The translations under genes were made by a program, and so were the position numbers. The notes beneath the pieces were generated by a model that was not told where the DNA came from, ran no database searches, and worked only from the letters and a program-made list of their open reading frames with translations. A stretch of DNA of 64,000 bases from Oceanimonas baumannii (lineage in GTDB: Bacteria > Pseudomonadota > Gammaproteobacteria > Enterobacterales > Aeromonadaceae): positions 124,001 through 188,000 of the forward strand of contig NZ_NQJF01000008.1 in the NCBI RefSeq assembly GCF_002245495.1. The letters run 5' to 3'. This document shows, piece by piece, positions 8,876-19,134 of this stretch. Numbering within the stretch: the stretch's first letter is position 1; every line of letters begins with the position of its first letter.

Positions 8876-9949
8876 TTATACCAGCCGGGTATAAAGGGTA
8901 GTAGGCACCTTTTTGCCGGAGAAATACAGGCTGGCAGCCAGCCGGGCAGCCATATCAAGGTAGCGCCCGGCCACTTCGCTGCCCGGATCAACCACCATCA
9001 CGGGGGTGCCCGCGTCCATCTGCTGGCACAGGGTGGCATTCAGCGGCATTTGTCCGAGCAAAGGCACACCATGTTCATTGCACAGGTGACCGCCGCCGCC
9101 TTCACCAAACAGGTTCTCTTTGTGGCCGCACTGGCTGCACTGGTGATAGCTCATGTTTTCCACCACGCCCAGCACCGGAATATTGACCTTGCCGAACATA
9201 TTAATGCCTTTTACCGCATCGGCCAGGGCCACGTTCTGCGGCGTGGTCACCACCACCGCTGCCGTGGTCGGCACCTGCTGAGCAATGGTTAGCTGAATAT
9301 CACCGGTGCCCGGCGGCAGATCCACCACCAGATAATCCAGCTCACCCCAGCGGGTTTCCCGCAGGATCTGCTCCAATGCCTTGCTGGCCATGGGGCCACG
9401 CCACACAGTGGCATCGTTGGCACCGACCAGAAAACCGATGCTGTTGGCTTTTACACCGTGGGCCTGCACCGGCGCCATGGTTTTACCATCATCGCTGGCC
9501 GGACGTTCTCCGGCCACCCCCAGCATCATGGGAATGGACGGCCCGTAGATATCGGCATCCAGCAGGCCCACCCGGCCACCCAACCGGCTCAGCGCCAGCG
9601 CCAGGTTGACCGCCGTTGTCGACTTGCCAACCCCGCCCTTGCCCGACGACACCGCAATAATATTGCGTACGCCGGACAACGCCGGTGCGTCATTGGCATG
9701 GGCCAGCGTGGCCACATCAAGATGCAGCTGCCAGTCAACACGGTGCGCGCCGGCCAGCTCACACAGTTCGTCATTAAGACCGTTAAGCTGCTCCGCCACG
9801 GCCAAATCGGCAAAAGGCAGAGTAACGGCAATGGTTAATACATCGCTCTGGCAGTCGATGCTGCGTACAAAACCGGCAGATACCGGATCCTGCGCCCAGT
9901 GGGCGGGCTTAAAACGGCTTAACCGCTGCCGAATTGGTTCAATATTCAT
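8876..9949 (-). CDS. apbC: Iron-sulfur cluster carrier protein ApbC/Mrp
   Basis: A 357-residue P-loop ATPase of the Mrp/NBP35 family that binds and transfers Fe-S clusters to apo-proteins in the cytosol. The N-terminal DUF59-like domain (about 1-85) is followed by the deviant Walker A GKGGVGKSTT near residue 105. A CSQCGH pair of cysteines (about residues 269-272), which bridges the cluster in the dimer, lies in the C-terminal part. It is divergent from metG, as in E. coli and many gammaproteobacteria. Confidence 0.93.
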   Translation of the reverse strand: MNIEPIRQRLSRFKPAHWAQDPVSAGFVRSIDCQSDVLTIAVTLPFADLAVAEQLNGLNDELCELAGAHRVDWQLHLDVATLAHANDAPALSGVRNIIAVSSGKGGVGKSTTAVNLALALSRLGGRVGLLDADIYGPSIPMMLGVAGERPASDDGKTMAPVQAHGVKANSIGFLVGANDATVWRGPMASKALEQILRETRWGELDYLVVDLPPGTGDIQLTIAQQVPTTAAVVVTTPQNVALADAVKGINMFGKVNIPVLGVVENMSYHQCSQCGHKENLFGEGGGGHLCNEHGVPLLGQMPLNATLCQQMDAGTPVMVVDPGSEVAGRYLDMAARLAASLYFSGKKVPTTLYTRLV

Positions 9950-10080
9950 TCAGTTAGGTCCACATAAGGGGGTAGCAGCACTTTAGCAAAAGCACCGGGC
10001 AGGTAAAACGCCGCTGAAGAGTGTATATAACAAAAAAACTCGGGTAACATGCAGGCTTCTGTAAACCCGACACTACAAAA

Positions 10081-12123
10081 ATGGAAATTATGGCTACCGA
10101 TCCACGTAAGATTCTCGTTACCTGCGCCCTCCCCTATGCCAATGGTTCAATCCACCTTGGCCATATGCTGGAGCACATTCAGGCCGATATCTGGGTTCGT
10201 TACCAGCGAATGCGTGGCCATCAGGTCCATTTTATCTGCGCCGATGATGCTCACGGCACCCCCATCATGCTCAAGGCCAAACAGCTTGGCGTGACCCCGG
10301 AAGAAATGATTGCCGCGGTCAAAAAAGAACATGAGCATGATTTTGAGCGCTTTAATATCGCTTTTGACAACTATCACAGTACTCACAGCGATGAAAACCG
10401 CGAATTTGCTGCGCTTATCTATGGCCGGCTGAAAGAGAACGGCTTTATTGAAAGCCGCACCATTTCTCAGCTGTACGATCCCGAGCAGAACATGTTTCTG
10501 CCAGACCGCTTTGTAAAAGGCACCTGCCCCAGCTGTAAAGCAGAAGATCAATATGGCGACAACTGTGAAGTGTGCTCTGCCACCTACACCCCCGCCGAAC
10601 TGATTAACCCGCGCTCGGCCGTATCCGGCGCCACCCCGGTGATGAAAGACACCGAGCACTTCTTTTTTGATCTGCCCCAGTTTGACGGCATGCTCAAGGC
10701 CTGGACCCGCTCGGGAGCCCTGCAGGAAGAAATGGCCAACAAGCTGGAAGAGTGGTTTGAAAGTGGTCTGCAGCAATGGGACATCACCCGTGATGCCCCC
10801 TATTTCGGCTTTGAAATCCCCGATGCGCCGGGTAAATATTTCTATGTCTGGCTGGATGCACCCATTGGCTATATGGGTTCATTCAAAAACTACTGTGACA
10901 AACGCGGTGATCTGAACTTTGACGATTACTGGCAGGCGGACAGCCAGGCCGAGCTGTATCACTTTATCGGCAAGGATATCGTCTACTTCCACAGCCTGTT
11001 CTGGCCAGCCATACTGGATGGCAGCGGCTTCCGCAAGCCCAGCAATATTTTTGTACACGGCTATGTCACCGTCAACGGCTCTAAAATGTCCAAATCCAAG
11101 GGCACCTTTATCAAGGCCGACACCTATCTGAATCACCTGGACCCGGAGTGCCTGCGTTACTACTACGCCGCCAAGCTGACCAGCCGTATCGACGATCTGG
11201 ATCTGAACCTGGATGATTTTGTGGCCCGGGTAAATGCCGATGTGGTCAATAAACTGGTCAACCTGGCCTCCCGCAACGCCGGCTTTATTGCCAAGCGCTT
11301 TAATGGTGAACTGTCTGCCGACTGTGCCGAGCCAGAGCTCTATGCCGAATTTGCCGGTGCTGCCGAGCGCATAGGCCAGTTTTATGAGCAACGGGAATTT
11401 GGCCGTGCCATTCGCGAAGTCATGGCCCTGGCTGACAAAGCAAACCGCTACGTGGACGACCAGGCTCCCTGGGTAGTGGCCAAGGAAGAAGGCAAAGACA
11501 GCGAGCTGCAGGCCATCTGCTCTGTAGGTATTAACCTGTTCCGGGTACTGATGACCTACCTGAAGCCGGTGATGCCGCAACTGGCCGAACGCACCGAGGC
11601 TTTCCTGAATACCGAGCTGGCCTGGGACGCCATTGCCAGCCCGCTCACCGGCCACAGCGTGAACAAATTCAAGGCACTGTTCAGCCGTATGGACGCCGAC
11701 AAGGTGGCCGCCATGGTGGAAGCCTCCAAGGAAGATCTGGCCGCCGAGCAGGCCAAAGCCACCCCCACCGGCCCGCTGGCAGACGATCCCATCAGCGACA
11801 CCATCTCCTTTGATGACTTCGCCAAGGTTGACCTGCGGGTGGCACTGATCAAAAAAGCCGAAGCCGTGCCCAAGGCAGATAAACTGCTGCGCCTGGAGCT
11901 GGATCTCGGTGGTGAAACCCGTCAGGTATTTGCCGGCATCAAATCTGCCTACAGCCCGGAAGATCTGGAAGGCAAACTCACCGTGATGGTAGCGAACCTG
12001 GCCCCCCGCAAAATGCGCTTTGGCATGAGTGAAGGCATGGTGCTGGCCGCCGGCCCCGGTGGCAAGGATCTGTGGATCCTTGAGCCCCACGACGGTGCCC
12101 AGCCGGGTATGCGGATTAAGTAA
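10081..12123 (+). CDS. metG: Methionyl-tRNA synthetase
   Basis: A 680-residue class I aminoacyl-tRNA synthetase that charges tRNA-Met and tRNA-fMet. It carries the HIGH-type signature in [17 protein letters not shown], a zinc knuckle with two CxxC pairs ([17 protein letters not shown]) and the KMSKS loop in [13 protein letters not shown]. The fused C-terminal tRNA-binding (EMAP/Trbp111-like) domain begins near residue 578 ([14 protein letters not shown]). Length and domain order match E. coli MetG (677 aa). The annotated ATG could also be the one four codons later (ATDPRK region). A strong terminator follows. Confidence 0.96.
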   Translation: MEIMATDPRKILVTCALPYANGSIHLGHMLEHIQADIWVRYQRMRGHQVHFICADDAHGTPIMLKAKQLGVTPEEMIAAVKKEHEHDFERFNIAFDNYHSTHSDENREFAALIYGRLKENGFIESRTISQLYDPEQNMFLPDRFVKGTCPSCKAEDQYGDNCEVCSATYTPAELINPRSAVSGATPVMKDTEHFFFDLPQFDGMLKAWTRSGALQEEMANKLEEWFESGLQQWDITRDAPYFGFEIPDAPGKYFYVWLDAPIGYMGSFKNYCDKRGDLNFDDYWQADSQAELYHFIGKDIVYFHSLFWPAILDGSGFRKPSNIFVHGYVTVNGSKMSKSKGTFIKADTYLNHLDPECLRYYYAAKLTSRIDDLDLNLDDFVARVNADVVNKLVNLASRNAGFIAKRFNGELSADCAEPELYAEFAGAAERIGQFYEQREFGRAIREVMALADKANRYVDDQAPWVVAKEEGKDSELQAICSVGINLFRVLMTYLKPVMPQLAERTEAFLNTELAWDAIASPLTGHSVNKFKALFSRMDADKVAAMVEASKEDLAAEQAKATPTGPLADDPISDTISFDDFAKVDLRVALIKKAEAVPKADKLLRLELDLGGETRQVFAGIKSAYSPEDLEGKLTVMVANLAPRKMRFGMSEGMVLAAGPGGKDLWILEPHDGAQPGMRIK

Positions 12124-12172
12124 CTCCTGCGGGTACCGCTTTGGCTGCGCACAGCTACCGCAATAAGACAAC

Positions 12173-12199
12173 AAAAAGCCCGGCTACGCCGGGCTTTTT
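12173..12199 (+). terminator. metG terminator
   Basis: The 12-bp stem AAAAAGCCCGGC / GCCGGGCTTTTT has a 3-nt loop and ends in T residues. It lies 50 bp after the metG stop. Confidence 0.88.
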
Positions 12200-12230
12200 G
12201 TTGATGAAGGCATCGAAACGTTAACGCATC

Positions 12231-12323
12231 GGCGAAGGCGGGAATCCGTACACGTCTTCAGATCTGCATCGCCAGCAAAAGCGTGCTCCATGCGCTGGAT
12301 CTCCGCCTGCGCGGAGATGACAC
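12231..12323. repeat. Dispersed palindrome-ended repeat, copy A
   Basis: A 93-bp segment that recurs 146 bp downstream with about five mismatches. It ends with a hairpin-forming CTCCGCCTGCGCGGAG and the sequence GATGAC. Its left edge is degraded compared with copy B. It fills most of the 374-bp gap between metG and sdaA. It has no coding potential and resembles small non-autonomous repeats of the REP/MITE type. Confidence 0.8.
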
Positions 12324-12368
12324 AACTTATACCTTCCTTAGCATTTAACGGCACTCCCGCGAAAAAGT

Positions 12369-12467
12369 GTCATTCCCGCGAAGGCGGGAATCCATACACG
12401 TCTTCAGATCTGCATCGCCAGCAAAAGCGTGCTCCATGTACTGGATCTCAGCCTGCGCGGAGATGAC
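12369..12467. repeat. Dispersed palindrome-ended repeat, copy B
   Basis: A 99-bp element beginning GTCATTCCCGCGAAGGCGGG and ending GCGGAGATGAC. The ends are inverted repeats of the form GTCATYYCCGC, and each end also folds into its own small hairpin. It is a near-copy of the segment at 12231-12323. A shorter relative lies at 55167-55231. It sits 31 bp beyond the sdaA stop and may act as a transcription end. Confidence 0.8.
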
Positions 12468-12497
12468 ACGGCATATGCCTTTCTTACATGTAAGGCA

Positions 12498-13880
12498 TCA
12501 ACATTCGATGATATTCACCGCCAGGCCACCGCGGGCAGTTTCCTTGTATTTGGTCTTCATGTCCCTGCCGGTATCGCGCATGGTTTTAATCACCTTGTCG
12601 AGAGATACCTTGTGTTCGCCGGTCCCGCGCAGCGCCAGACGGCTGGCGTTGATGGCCTTGACCGCCCCCATGGCATTACGCTCAATACAAGGAACCTGAA
12701 CCAGGCCACCAACCGGATCGCAGGTGAGCCCCAGGTTGTGTTCCATGCCAATTTCGGCGGCGTTTTCCACATGATCAATAGTGCCACCGACCACGGCAGT
12801 CAACGCGCCAGCGGCCATGGAGCAAGCCACGCCTACTTCTCCCTGACAGCCCACTTCGGCACCGGAGATGGAAGCATTTTCCTTATATAGAATGCCGATG
12901 GCAGCCGCCGTCAGAAAATACTGCACCAACGCATCGTCATCCACCGGCTGCACAAACTTATCGTAATAATGCAGTACCGCAGGCAAAATGCCGGCGGCTC
13001 CGTTGGTCGGCGCCGTGACTACCCGGCCACCGGCGGCATTCTCTTCGTTCACGGCCAGCGCAAACAGATCCACCCACTCCATTACGCTTAACGGATCTTT
13101 GTTGTACTGGGCTTCACTGACCAGCCGGCGGTGAAGCGAGGGAGCCCGGCGTTTTACCTTGAGTCCGCCAGGCAAAATACCTTCGGTTTTACAGCCCCGT
13201 TTAACGCAGGCTTTCATGACGTCCCAGATCTCCCGCAGACCGGAAATAATCTCTTCTTCACTGCGGGTCACCTTTTCATTTTCCATCATCAGACCACTGA
13301 CGGACATGCCATTTTCCCGACACAGCTGCAGCAGTTCGTTACCGCTCTTGAACGGAAACGGAACCGGACGGGCACTGGACTCGGCCACGGCCGCCGCCTT
13401 GGTATCGGCAAATTCCTCAGCCTTGACGATAAAACCGCCACCGATGGAGTAATAAGATTGCTCGCTCAGCAGCTGCTCTCCCTCAAAGGCACGGCAGGTC
13501 ATGCCATTACTGTGCAGAGGCAGGGTTTTACGACGGTGAAACACGATGGCACCGGAACGCGGAAACGCAGCCGGATGAATCTGGTTGAGTACAATCTCTT
13601 CGCTGCTCTCCACCTTTTCCAGAAAGGAGGGGATTATGTCTACATCTACCGACTCGGGATCAAACCCACCCAGTCCCAGAATCACCGCTTTACCCGTGCC
13701 GTGGCCGATACCGGTCTGGCCCAGTGAGCCGAACAGCTCCACTTCTACCCGGGTGGTCCGGTTGAGCAGGTCCTGCTCCTCCATCGCCAGCACAAAAGCA
13801 TGGGCCGCCCGCATGGGGCCTACGGTATGGGAAGAAGAAGGGCCGATACCGATACTGAACATGTCAAACACGCTGATCAT
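12498..13880 (-). CDS. sdaA: L-serine ammonia-lyase (L-serine deaminase)
   Basis: A 460-residue single-chain L-serine dehydratase that deaminates serine to pyruvate and ammonia using a [4Fe-4S] cluster. The N-terminus [20 protein letters not shown] matches the family start exactly. The catalytic domain has [40 protein letters not shown] and [20 protein letters not shown], which contain the cluster-binding cysteines. Length is close to E. coli SdaA (454). A GGAG site precedes the ATG. It lies downstream of pabB-nudL on the same strand, the order found in E. coli. Confidence 0.95.
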   Translation of the reverse strand: MISVFDMFSIGIGPSSSHTVGPMRAAHAFVLAMEEQDLLNRTTRVEVELFGSLGQTGIGHGTGKAVILGLGGFDPESVDVDIIPSFLEKVESSEEIVLNQIHPAAFPRSGAIVFHRRKTLPLHSNGMTCRAFEGEQLLSEQSYYSIGGGFIVKAEEFADTKAAAVAESSARPVPFPFKSGNELLQLCRENGMSVSGLMMENEKVTRSEEEIISGLREIWDVMKACVKRGCKTEGILPGGLKVKRRAPSLHRRLVSEAQYNKDPLSVMEWVDLFALAVNEENAAGGRVVTAPTNGAAGILPAVLHYYDKFVQPVDDDALVQYFLTAAAIGILYKENASISGAEVGCQGEVGVACSMAAGALTAVVGGTIDHVENAAEIGMEHNLGLTCDPVGGLVQVPCIERNAMGAVKAINASRLALRGTGEHKVSLDKVIKTMRDTGRDMKTKYKETARGGLAVNIIEC

Positions 13881-14031
13881 GGCAAACTCCGAACACTACT
13901 CGTTTAACACAACGACGCCAACGGCAATCGCTCAACTATTATTGAACGATTGTAGGTTTATTTGAGTTTTAACCCAACAACATTTTAACAAGCAAACAGA
14001 AGAAAGCAGAAATTGTGATTAGGATCTCCGG

Positions 14032-14595
14032 TCAGCGTGCGACCTGATGCGCCAGCTGATGGATCACCGAAGCGGTGATGCCCCACACCCACAGTCCCTG
14101 CCAGTGAATAAACACCACCCGGTGTAAACGGCCACGGCGCGGCTGGCTCAGCACATGGTGGTGCCGCACATCCAGCAGATAGTCGAGCGGCACCCTGAAC
14201 ACTTCATCCACCTCGTCAGGATTCGGCACAAACTCGGGTTGCCCTTCCACCAGCCCCACAAAAGGGGTAAGGGCAAACCCGGAGATGGTGTACTGGGCCC
14301 GCAACCGCGCCAGCAGCCGGCAGCGTTCCGGCGGCAGGCCAATCTCTTCCTCACTTTCACGCAGCGCGGTGTGCCAGAGGCTGGCATCCGTGTCATCCAC
14401 CCGTCCGCCGGGAAAACTGATCTGCCCCGGGTGCTGACGCAGATGCCGGCTGCGCCGGGTCAGCACCAGCTCAAGACCGCTCTGCCCTTGCAGCACCGGT
14501 ATCAGTACCGCTGCCGGCCGGGCATGACGGGGCCAGCCGTCATCGGGTTGCGGTGGCAGCAGATTAAGGCGGGTGATCAGCTCATCCAGCGTCAT
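14032..14595 (-). CDS. nudL: Nudix CoA pyrophosphatase
   Basis: A 187-residue Nudix hydrolase of the CoA pyrophosphatase type (E. coli NudL/YeaB), thought to cleave CoA and derivatives to 4'-phosphopantetheine and 3',5'-ADP. The family-specific segment LRQHPGQISFPGGRVDDTDA runs into the Nudix box ending ALRESEEEIGL. A second conserved block is NPDEVDEVFRVPL. The start codon overlaps the pabB stop by four bases (ATGA), so the two are translationally coupled. Confidence 0.9.
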   Translation of the reverse strand: MTLDELITRLNLLPPQPDDGWPRHARPAAVLIPVLQGQSGLELVLTRRSRHLRQHPGQISFPGGRVDDTDASLWHTALRESEEEIGLPPERCRLLARLRAQYTISGFALTPFVGLVEGQPEFVPNPDEVDEVFRVPLDYLLDVRHHHVLSQPRRGRLHRVVFIHWQGLWVWGITASVIHQLAHQVAR

Positions 14596-15968
14596 GAGGT
14601 TGCCAGCACCGGTAAAATACGGCCCAGCTTGTCAAACAGTTCCTGATATTCGTCACTCTCCTTCGAATCGGCCACCACTCCGCCACCGGCCCAGCAGAAC
14701 AGCCGGCCCTGCTCTGCCAGCAGCGTGCGAATGGTAATGCTGGTATCCATACGACCGTGGGCACTTAAATAGCCGATGCTGCCGCAATAGCCATGCCGGC
14801 GATGGGGTTCCAACTCTTCAATAATCTGCATGGCCCGCACCTTGGGCGCACCGGTAATGGAACCGCCGGGGAAAGTCGCCGCCAGCAGGTCGGTGCCGTC
14901 CAGATTTTCTTTTAACTCGCCGGTAATGGTAGACACCAGATGATGCACTGCCGGAAACGATTCAATGGCAAACAGCGAGGGCACCTTGACCGTGCCCGGC
15001 ACACAAACCCGGCCAATATCATTGCGCAACAAATCCACAATCATCAGATTTTCAGAGCGATCCTTGGGGGCTGCAGCAAGCTCTGCGGCCAGTTGCCGAT
15101 CCTGCTGCTCATTCTGCCCCCGTGGACGGGTGCCCTTAATCGGCTTGGTTTCCACCTGTCGTCCATCAAGGGCAATAAAACGCTCCGGCGACAGGCTGAG
15201 TACCGTGCTGTGCGGCAAGGACATAAAAGCGGAAAACGGCGCCCGGTTATCTTCGCTCAGGCGGCAATAGGCCGTCCAGAGGTCGCCTTCAAAGCTGGCG
15301 TTAAAGCGCACCGTGAGGTTAATCTGGTAGCAATCTCCGGCAGACAGATACTCCTGCACCCGGTTAAAGTTGCTGCCGTATTGCTCCCGGCTCTGGTTGG
15401 CCTGCCAGTGACTGGTCAGCCTGAACGGCCCCGGTTTGCCCGCTGCCAGCTCCCGCCACCACGCCAGCCGGTGCTGCAACGCCGCTTCATCACCCAGTAC
15501 CAGAAGGTGAGCCAGCCCGGTTTCACGGTCAATAATCCAGCACCAGTGATACAACCCTACTGCCATATCTGGTGTGTCCAGCTCATTGATGGCCTGCTCG
15601 GGAAGCCGCTCAAGCCGCCGGCCCAGATCATAGCCGAACAAGCCAAGGGCTCCCCCGGCAAAGGGTAAATGAGTCAGGCCTTCCGGTAAACTGACCTCCC
15701 CCAGCAACCGTTGTTGCCAGGTTTTAAGCAAGGCAAAGGGGCAGTCGGTGCTGAGCTCGGAGCCACCGGGATGGTTGACTGTGGTGGTGTCTCCGTGCGT
15801 GACCAGGGTCGCCAGCGGCCGGGCACTGATAATATGAAAGCGGCTGTCACCGGCCAGCGGTGAGGCCGATTCCAGCAGCACCGACCAGGGCTCGCCGGCC
15901 AGGGGAGAAAAGAAGTCGCGCACCAGGCCGGTAAAGGGCTCACTGTGTATGTGCAAAGGCAGTCCCAT
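14592..15968 (-). CDS. pabB: Aminodeoxychorismate synthase component I
   Basis: A 458-residue chorismate-utilising enzyme that, with the PabA glutaminase, makes 4-amino-4-deoxychorismate for folate synthesis. The N-terminal domain is followed by the chorismate-binding domain, with CYQINLTVRF, the lysine-bearing PIKGTRPRG, DLLRNDIGRVC, and TFPGGSITGAPK near residue 370. The PIKGT lysine is the ADC synthase signature that separates PabB from TrpE. The ATG chosen has a purine-rich site (GAGTGGA) upstream; a GTG four codons earlier lacks one. It is divergent from the fumarase gene. Confidence 0.93.
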   Translation of the reverse strand: MGLPLHIHSEPFTGLVRDFFSPLAGEPWSVLLESASPLAGDSRFHIISARPLATLVTHGDTTTVNHPGGSELSTDCPFALLKTWQQRLLGEVSLPEGLTHLPFAGGALGLFGYDLGRRLERLPEQAINELDTPDMAVGLYHWCWIIDRETGLAHLLVLGDEAALQHRLAWWRELAAGKPGPFRLTSHWQANQSREQYGSNFNRVQEYLSAGDCYQINLTVRFNASFEGDLWTAYCRLSEDNRAPFSAFMSLPHSTVLSLSPERFIALDGRQVETKPIKGTRPRGQNEQQDRQLAAELAAAPKDRSENLMIVDLLRNDIGRVCVPGTVKVPSLFAIESFPAVHHLVSTITGELKENLDGTDLLAATFPGGSITGAPKVRAMQIIEELEPHRRHGYCGSIGYLSAHGRMDTSITIRTLLAEQGRLFCWAGGGVVADSKESDEYQELFDKLGRILPVLATS

Positions 15969-16092
15969 TATGTAATCCACTCGACAATTTTGGCATTCCG
16001 CCCCGGTCCAGACTGGTCAGCCGGGGGCGGTGAAGCGTATCATGACGCCGATTATAACAATTCAAAGCCAGCCGATAACCCATGAGGAAGCC

Positions 16093-17613
16093 ATGAGCAT
16101 TATCAAGAAGCAGGACTTTATCGACTCCGTTGCTGACGCCCTTCAATATATCTCCTATTACCACCCGCTGGATTTTGTGCAGGCGCTGGAAAAAGCTTAC
16201 GAAAAAGAGCAAAGCCAGGCCGCCAAAGACGCTATTGCGCAGATTCTGATTAACTCACGCATGTCCGCCGAAGGTCATCGCCCACTCTGTCAGGACACCG
16301 GCATCGTGACCTGTTTTGTGAAAATTGGCATGCAGGTGCAGTGGGACTCCGATCTTACCGTGCAGGAAATGGTGGACGAAGGCGTACGCCGTGCCTACTC
16401 CAACCCCGACAACCCGCTGCGCGCCAGTATTGTGGCCGACCCCGCCGGTGCCCGTAAAAACACCAAAGACAACGCCCCTGCCGTGGTACATATCGACATG
16501 GTGCCCGGTGCTGAAGTCGAGGTAGCCATTGCCGCCAAGGGTGGCGGCTCCGAGAACAAGTCCAAAATGGTGATGCTGAACCCGTCCGACGACGTGGTTG
16601 AATGGGTTCTGAAGACCCTGCCTACCATGGGTGCCGGCTGGTGTCCGCCGGGCATGCTGGGCATTGGTATTGGCGGCACCGCCGAAAAGGCGGCCGTTCT
16701 GGCCAAGGAATCGCTGATGGATCCGGTCGACATTCACGACCTCATTGAGCGCGGTGCCGAAACCACCGAAGAAAAGCTGCGGCTGGAGATCTTTGAAAAG
16801 GCCAACAAACTGGGTATTGGTGCTCAGGGTCTTGGCGGCCTGACCACGGTAGTGGACATCAAAATCAAGACCGCCCCCACCCATGCCGCCTCCAAGCCGG
16901 TGGTGATGATCCCCAACTGTGCCGCCACCCGCCACGTGCACTTCCACCTGGACGGCACCGGCCCTGCCGAGCTGACCCCGCCGAAGCTCGAAGACTGGCC
17001 GGAAGTCACCTGGGAAGTGGGCGAAAATGTTCGCCGGGTCAACCTGGATACCGTCACCCGCGACGATATCAAAGAGTGGAAAATGGGTGAAACCCTGCTG
17101 CTCTCGGGCAAGCTGCTGACCGGCCGGGATGCCGCCCACAAGCGCATTCAGGACATGATCAACAAGGGTGAGCAACTGCCGGTGGACTTTAACGGCCGCT
17201 TTATCTATTACGTGGGTCCGGTAGACGCCATTGGCGACGAGGCGGTGGGTCCTGCCGGCCCGACCACCTCCACCCGCATGGACAAGTTCACCGACATGAT
17301 GCTGGAGCAGACCGGCCTGATGGGCATGGTGGGCAAGGCCGAGCGTGGCCCCGCCACGGTCAGCTCCATCCGCGACCACAAGGCCGTTTACCTGATGGCC
17401 GTGGGCGGTGCCGCCTACCTGGTTGCCAAAGCGGTGAAAAAAGCCAAGGTGCTGGCCTTTGAAGACTTAGGGATGGAAGCCATCTATGAGTTTGAAGTAG
17501 AAGACATGCCGGTCACCGTTGCAGTGGACAGCGACGGCAACAACGCCCATGAAGCCGGCCCTGCCATCTGGAAAGCCAAAATTGAAGAGCTGGACAGCAA
17601 ACTGAAAGGCTGA
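16093..17613 (+). CDS. fumA: Class I (iron-sulfur) fumarate hydratase
   Basis: A 506-residue [4Fe-4S] hydro-lyase interconverting fumarate and malate in the TCA cycle, with the alpha (TtdA-like) and beta (TtdB-like) parts fused. The conserved stretch INSRMSAEGHRPLCQDTGIV carries the first cluster cysteine, and further cysteines occur in GAGWCPPGMLGIGIGGT and MIPNCAATRH. The beta part contains LLLSGKLLTGRDAAHKR. The chosen ATG has a GAGGAAG site and gives the usual family N-terminus MSIIKKQDF; an upstream in-frame ATG at 16030 is not supported. Class I enzymes are oxygen-sensitive. Confidence 0.92.
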   Translation: MSIIKKQDFIDSVADALQYISYYHPLDFVQALEKAYEKEQSQAAKDAIAQILINSRMSAEGHRPLCQDTGIVTCFVKIGMQVQWDSDLTVQEMVDEGVRRAYSNPDNPLRASIVADPAGARKNTKDNAPAVVHIDMVPGAEVEVAIAAKGGGSENKSKMVMLNPSDDVVEWVLKTLPTMGAGWCPPGMLGIGIGGTAEKAAVLAKESLMDPVDIHDLIERGAETTEEKLRLEIFEKANKLGIGAQGLGGLTTVVDIKIKTAPTHAASKPVVMIPNCAATRHVHFHLDGTGPAELTPPKLEDWPEVTWEVGENVRRVNLDTVTRDDIKEWKMGETLLLSGKLLTGRDAAHKRIQDMINKGEQLPVDFNGRFIYYVGPVDAIGDEAVGPAGPTTSTRMDKFTDMMLEQTGLMGMVGKAERGPATVSSIRDHKAVYLMAVGGAAYLVAKAVKKAKVLAFEDLGMEAIYEFEVEDMPVTVAVDSDGNNAHEAGPAIWKAKIEELDSKLKG

Positions 17614-17620
17614 CTCTGAA

Positions 17621-17660
17621 GCGGTGCCATTGCCCCGGCTTGCCGGGATAATGGCACCGC
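17621..17660. terminator. Long hairpin between fumA and acyP
   Basis: The outer stem GCGGTGCCATT / AATGGCACCGC encloses an inner CCCGGC / GCCGGG stem. It lies 7 bp after the fumarase stop, between converging genes. No T tract follows on either strand, so it may protect 3' ends rather than terminate on its own. Confidence 0.55.
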
Positions 17661-17698
17661 CTGAAACAGGCTCTGACCGGGCCACCCCGGCCCCGCCG

Positions 17699-17971
17699 TC
17701 ATCCTGTTTCAAACCCTTTTGCCCCTGCCGGGGTAATATCACTTTCTTCCAGCCCGGTTACCTGCGCACTGTCGGGACCACTCCGCAGCCACGCGGTTAA
17801 CTGGCGCACCGCCGCTGCAGGGCCTTCTGCCAGCACCTCCACCCGGCCATCAGGCAAATTGCGGGCATAACCACTGACCCCCAGCCGCTCCGCTTCACAT
17901 TGTGTGTAATAGCGGAAACTGACCCCCTGCACCCGGCCGCTGACCCATATTTTTCTGGCAATCATGCTCAT
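17699..17971 (-). CDS. acyP: Acylphosphatase
   Basis: A 90-residue acylphosphatase that hydrolyses carboxyl-phosphate bonds such as acetyl or carbamoyl phosphate. The active-site arginine lies in VSGRVQGVSFRYYTQ and the catalytic asparagine in GYARNLPDGRVEV, both intact. Length is typical. An AAGGAG site precedes the ATG. It converges on the fumarase gene and is divergent from selD. Confidence 0.93.
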   Translation of the reverse strand: MSMIARKIWVSGRVQGVSFRYYTQCEAERLGVSGYARNLPDGRVEVLAEGPAAAVRQLTAWLRSGPDSAQVTGLEESDITPAGAKGFETG

Positions 17972-18096
17972 AGCTGTGGCTCCTTTTTATTATCTGACTG
18001 TCATTTAGTTTAACCGCACCCGCTGCGTGGCGGGGTGCGATTCCTGCTTATAAGGAGTACTATACAGCCTTTCCCTTAGTCACCAAGGAAGCTCGA

Positions 18097-19134
18097 GTGG
18101 AACCCATCCGTCTGACCCAATACAGCCACGGTGCCGGCTGCGGCTGCAAAATTTCGCCTAAAATTCTCGATACGATTCTGCACAGCCAGTTGCCGGGGTT
18201 TAATGATCCGCGCCTGGTGGTCGGCAACGCCAGTCGCGACGATGCCGCCGTGGTCGATATTGGCAACGGTATGGGCATTATTTCTACCACCGACTTTTTT
18301 ATGCCCATTGTGGACGACCCCTTCACCTTTGGCCGCATTGCCGCCACCAATGCCATCAGCGATATTTACGCCATGGGCGGTACTCCCGTGGTGGCCATTG
18401 CCATTCTGGGCTGGCCGGTAAACACCCTGCCGCCGGAAGTGGCCCAGCAGGTCATTGACGGTGGTCGCCAGGCCTGCCATGACGCCGGTATTTCTCTTGC
18501 CGGAGGCCACAGCATCGACGCTCCCGAGCCCATTTTCGGGCTGGCTGTCACCGGGCAGATCCCGCTGGAGCAGGTCAAGCGCAACGACACCGCCACGGCC
18601 GGCGATATCCTGTTTCTGACCAAGCCGCTGGGGATTGGCATTTTGTCTACCGCACAGAAAAAAGGCGTGCTGCGCGAGGAGGACAGTACCCTGGCCCCCG
18701 AGGTCATGTGTCAGCTGAACAAGCCGGGACAAGACTTTGCTGCGTTGCCAGGCGTCAGTGCCATGACCGACGTCACCGGCTTTGGCCTGCTCGGTCACCT
18801 GCTGGAAGTATGTGAAGGTGCGGATGTGAGTGCGCGCCTGGCCATGGCCGATATCCCATTACTGCCAAACCTTGATCATTACCTGCAGGCCGGCGCCGTC
18901 CCCGGCGGTACCCTGCGCAACTTTGACGCCTATGGCCATAAAGTGGCCCCGCTGACCCAGCGTCAACAGCATATTCTGTGCGACCCGCAAACCAGCGGTG
19001 GCCTGCTGGTGGCCGTGCGTCCGGATGCCATTGACGTCTTTCTGAGTGCAGCCGCCAGCCATCAGCTCAGTCTGGCCCCCATTGGTGAACTGATGCCAGC
19101 CGGCGAGCATCGCATTGAGGTTGTGGATGCCTGA
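18097..19134 (+). CDS. selD: Selenophosphate synthase (selenide, water dikinase)
   Basis: A 345-residue ATP-dependent enzyme making selenophosphate, the selenium donor for selenocysteine and selenouridine. The N-terminal loop [11 protein letters not shown] has cysteine, not selenocysteine, at the catalytic position (Cys15), with Lys18 beside it. Later blocks [21 protein letters not shown] and [11 protein letters not shown] match E. coli SelD. Translation begins at GTG, preceded by AAGGAAG at 6 nt. The stop overlaps the start of selU, so the pair is coupled. Confidence 0.95.
   Translation: MEPIRLTQYSHGAGCGCKISPKILDTILHSQLPGFNDPRLVVGNASRDDAAVVDIGNGMGIISTTDFFMPIVDDPFTFGRIAATNAISDIYAMGGTPVVAIAILGWPVNTLPPEVAQQVIDGGRQACHDAGISLAGGHSIDAPEPIFGLAVTGQIPLEQVKRNDTATAGDILFLTKPLGIGILSTAQKKGVLREEDSTLAPEVMCQLNKPGQDFAALPGVSAMTDVTGFGLLGHLLEVCEGADVSARLAMADIPLLPNLDHYLQAGAVPGGTLRNFDAYGHKVAPLTQRQQHILCDPQTSGGLLVAVRPDAIDVFLSAAASHQLSLAPIGELMPAGEHRIEVVDA

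Noticed and set aside
10879-12174. 431-codon minus-strand frame opposite metG
   Set aside because: It lies wholly within metG and its terminator and has no family signature.
12200-12497. Possible CRISPR array
   Set aside because: There are only two long imperfect copies with no regular spacers; the structure is that of palindrome-ended dispersed repeats.
18097-18200. SelD as a selenoprotein
   Set aside because: The catalytic position is encoded by a cysteine codon and there is no in-frame TGA, so selenocysteine insertion is not needed.
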